From Salminus brasiliensis (taxonomy: Eukaryota; Chordata; Actinopteri; Characiformes; Bryconidae): a DNA stretch of 64,000 nt. Below are positions 61,413-64,000 of this stretch, piece by piece. A program made the translations under genes and the position numbers. The notes beneath the pieces are model-generated. The model ran no database searches, was not told the origin of the DNA, and saw only the letters and a list, made by a program, of their open reading frames with translations. The stretch spans positions 28,050,341-28,114,340 of the forward strand of contig NC_132892.1 of assembly GCF_030463535.1 (NCBI RefSeq). The letters run 5' to 3'. Within the stretch, counting starts at the first letter, position 1; the number at the start of each line of letters is the position of its first letter.

Positions 61413-62366
61413 TTCTCCTTCATTCACACTATTCTAGAATGTTCTCCCTGGAATCACTTTGTTCTAGAATAGAATCGCTTTGTTCTAGGATGGAATCACT
61501 TTGTTCTAGAATAGAATCGCTTTGTTCTAGGATGGAATCACTTTGTTCTAGAATAGAATCGCTTTGTTTTAGGATGGAATCGCTTTGTTCTAGGATGGAA
61601 TCACTTTGTTCTAGAATAGAATCGCTTTGTTTTAGGATGGAATCGCTTTGTTCTAGGATGGAATCACTTTGTTCTAGAATAGAATCGCTTTGTTTTAGGA
61701 TGGAATCGCTTTGTTCTAGAATAGAATCGCTTTGTTTTAGGATGGAATCGTTTTGTTCTAGGGTGGAATCACTTTTCTAGGATGGAATCGCTTTGTTTTA
61801 GGATGGAATCGCTTTGTTCTAGGATGGAATCACTTTGTTCTAGAATGGAATCGCTTTGTTTTAGGATGGAATCGCTTTGTTCTAGGATGGAATCGCTTTG
61901 TTCTAGAATGGAATCGCTTTGTTCTAGGATGGAATCGCTTTGTTTTAGGATGGAATCGCTTTGTTCTAGGATGGAATCACTTTGTTCTAGAATGGAATCG
62001 CTTTGTTTTAGGATGGAATCGCTTTGTTCTAGGATGGAATCGCTTTGTTCTAGAATAGAATCGCTTTGTTCTAGGATGGAATCGCTTTGTTCTAGGATGG
62101 AATCGCTTTGTTCTAGAATAGAATCGCTTTGTTCTAGGATGGAATCGCTTTGTTCTAGAATGGAATCGCTTTGTTCTAGGATGGAATCGCTTTGTTCTAG
62201 GATGGAATCGCTTTGTTCTAGAATGGAATCGCTTTGTTTTAGGATGGAATCGCTTTGTTCTAGAATGGAATCGCTTTGTTTTAGGATGGAATCGCTTTGT
62301 TCTAGAATAGAATCGCTTTGTTGAAGAATGTTCTCCTTCATTCACACTATTCTAGAATGTCCTCCC
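61413..62366. repeat. 21-bp minisatellite, about 43 copies, with a duplicated flank
   Basis: The unit GGAATCGCTTTGTTCTAGGA plus T has mostly three variable positions (GCTTT/ACTTT, TTCTAG/TTTTAG, GGATGG/GAATAG). A 35-bp flank beginning GTTCTCCTTCATTCACACTA occurs on both sides in the same direction (from 61,413 and from 62,329). The 21-bp period keeps several frames open on both strands (MESLCSR repeats on plus; ILEQSDS and TKRFHSR repeats on minus). Confidence 0.95.
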
Positions 62367-62840
62367 CCGTTACGACTGCTCTACACTATTATCGACACGG
62401 TTCTTTGATTTGTAACAATAGTGGAACAAGCTGTTCTCCGTAATAAAGGATCCAAATAGATCTAAAGAACCATTGCCTTTACTAACAAACCCTCTTTTGT
62501 AAAAGATATAGGGTGTTCTCTGCCCTTCACACTGTTCTCAAAGGTTCCTCCCTTTCACCCTGGTTCATTTGGTTCATCAGTTCTAAGCGTTCTAGCTATC
62601 AGTATGTTGGTGTTTGGTGGTGAGTGTGGGGTCAGTGCGCTCTCATCTTTAGACCTGCATTTAAGCTAGCTAATGTAGGCTGCAGGAACTGTGAATTGGC
62701 ACCCTGTAGAAACGAACCCTCCCTCCGCACCACACACACACTTCAGAGGAGGTTCACTTCACTCCACATCCTCAGCCATATCCTTTCTTTTGATTGCACC
62801 ACCCACATTGCTGTGCCTTTATCCACCCATGAGCCCCTTT
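62367..62840. other. No gene seen; GGTTCTT family fragment
   Basis: 62,398-62,560 carries words of the GGTTCTT family (GGTTCTTTGATTTGTAACAA, AAAGAACCATTGCC). Confidence 0.45.
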
Positions 62841-63042
62841 CTTTCTTTTTTCTTTTTTTCCCTTCTCCCTCCCTCCCTCTCTCTCTCTCTCTCTCTTTTT
62901 TTTTCTCTCTCGTTCTCTCTTTCTCCACCCCCCACCACCACCACACTTCCTTTACCACTGGTCTGTTCATCAGAGAAGGCCGCAGTCCGTGGCTTTTCTC
63001 CCCACCCAGCCTCTCTCTCCCTCTCTCTCTGTGTGTCTCTTG
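62841..63042. repeat. Polypyrimidine tracts
   Basis: Long C/T-only stretches (about 62,841-62,935 and 63,008-63,040) with (CT)n cores. The serine/leucine-rich open frames here follow from the composition. Confidence 0.85.
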
Positions 63043-63375
63043 AGCAGAACGGGAGATCTATTCTGGGTCTGAGGCCTCGGAGTTCTGCTCCGAATATATT
63101 CTAACTTTGCGGTTCACGTTCTATGCATCGCTTGTTGTTTTTACAGTAGGCTATGCAGTCTGGCTCGGTTGCGCCGTGCCGGTATTTCGGTTCTCCTATG
63201 GCTGAATCATGCTTGCGTTAAAGGGCCAGTGTCCTGCATTTCTCTTGTATTTCACTTTTCTCCCCAGTGGTTTTATGTGCAAAACAGTCGTGAATCGTTT
63301 TTACGTGACCATTTTCCATCCTCTCTTTATCCCCCAGACTTAAACAGATGGTTTTGTTTTACCGTCCCTTTAAGG
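63043..63375. other. No supported gene; possible 3' splice acceptor at 63,146
   Basis: GTTGTTTTTACAG ends at 63,146. If joined in phase to the exon at 59082-59121 it would add only 19 residues before a TGA at 63,203-63,205. I do not consider this established. Confidence 0.15.
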
Positions 63376-63970
63376 CCTTAAGACAAAAGTATTGGGACAC
63401 CTGCTCGTTTATTGTTTCTTCTGAAATCAAGAGTATTCACAAACAGTTGATCCTGCTTTTGTTGGCGTAACCGTCTCCACTGTCCAAAGAAAACTTTTAT
63501 TCTTTATTTTGGAGGAGCATTGCTTTGGGATTTGATTGCATTCAGTGACAAGAGCAGCGTTAGTGAGGTCAGGATGTTGGATGATCACCATCCTCATCAC
63601 CACATTCCCATCTCCCCAACTCATGTATCCCAAAAGCATTGGCTGGAACGCCATCCATCATTCCAGAGAGCACAGTTCCCCTGCTTCACAGCACAAAGCT
63701 GGGGGGGGGGGGGGGTGCGCTTTATATCCCTCTACTCCTTGCCTGGCATTAGGCATGATGATTAGGTGTCTGTAATGAGCAATGGGGTGGAGTAGTGATT
63801 ATCCAACATCCATCAAAACCTCACAGGAATTAAAATGAAATAAAAATCTAGTGGAAAGCATTACAGACAGTTACTTTAGCAAAAGCAGGATAAACTCTTT
63901 TTAATGCCCTATGATTTCAGAAGAAACAATGAATGATCAGGTGTCCCAATACTTTTGTCCATATAGTGTA
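63376..63970. mobile_element. Family A foldback element with both termini
   Basis: Left end GACAAAAGTATTGGGACACC and right end GTGTCCCAATACTTTTGTCC are inverted complements over at least 22 bp and extend inward (TTTCTTCTGAAATCAAG on the left, GATTTCAGAAGAAAC on the right). It is followed by ATATAGTGTA. A poly-G run at 63,702-63,715 interrupts the interior. No transposase. Confidence 0.85.
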
Positions 63971-64000
63971 TGTATATGTATGTAACGGAGTAGAAATCAG

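Noticed and set aside
61361-62345. Long MESLCSR / ILEQSDS / TKRFHSR frames on both strands
   Set aside because: Produced by the 21-bp array. Without transcript evidence I do not call a gene; kept only as a finding.

Overview
This is a piece of nuclear genome from a ray-finned fish. Three split, vertebrate-type genes can be read exon by exon with GT/AG introns. Everything around them is typical teleost material: Tc1/mariner foldback elements, tRNA-derived SINEs, many (CA)n, (AT)n and (AAAT)n microsatellites, and several kilobases of minisatellites. An ostariophysan fish such as a characin or catfish is my guess from the repeat types only. There is no prokaryotic feature, CRISPR array, rRNA gene or intact tRNA gene.

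The gene block lies at 24.9-53.3 kb and matches the human chr13q22 order MZT1-BORA-DIS3. mzt1 (minus, CDS 25379-28211, 3 exons, 75 aa) encodes a gamma-tubulin complex subunit. bora (plus, CDS 28911-35362, 11 coding exons, 545 aa) encodes the Aurora A cofactor that activates Plk1. dis3 (minus, CDS 37368-53281, 21 exons, 951 aa) encodes the exosome endo/exoribonuclease Rrp44. All three reading frames close across every splice junction, and the known functional residues are present. mzt1 and bora diverge from a 700-bp interval with two inverted CCAAT boxes and a CHR element, the layout of G2/M promoters; both products act in mitotic spindle and mitotic-entry control. bora and dis3 converge on a gap of about 1.1 kb that holds a Tc1-type element.

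The left 24.9 kb has no gene I can support. It starts with a promoter-like cluster of CCAAT, GC and E-box motifs (1-300). After that come minisatellites (48 bp at 2.9 kb, about 63 bp at 13 kb), foldback and Tc1-derived elements, two SINEs, and stretches that look like conserved non-coding DNA (best at 17.0-17.5 kb). By comparison with human this could be the regulatory desert beside DACH1, but the sequence alone cannot prove it.

The right 10.7 kb holds a degenerate repeat field (53.8-55.2 kb), a decayed Tc1-like transposon (55.8-56.5 kb), three strong minisatellites (36 bp at 57.9 kb, 50 bp at 59.7 kb, 21 bp at 61.4 kb), one likely first coding exon on the plus strand (59082-59121), and a foldback element at the right edge. 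By human synteny the next gene should be PIBF1, but the exon itself does not identify it.

I did not find a new biological system. The most interesting points are the mzt1/bora promoter layout, four dis3 splice sites whose signals are built from or abut simple repeats, a minisatellite nested in a dispersed repeat, and a 21-bp array that is open in several frames on both strands.
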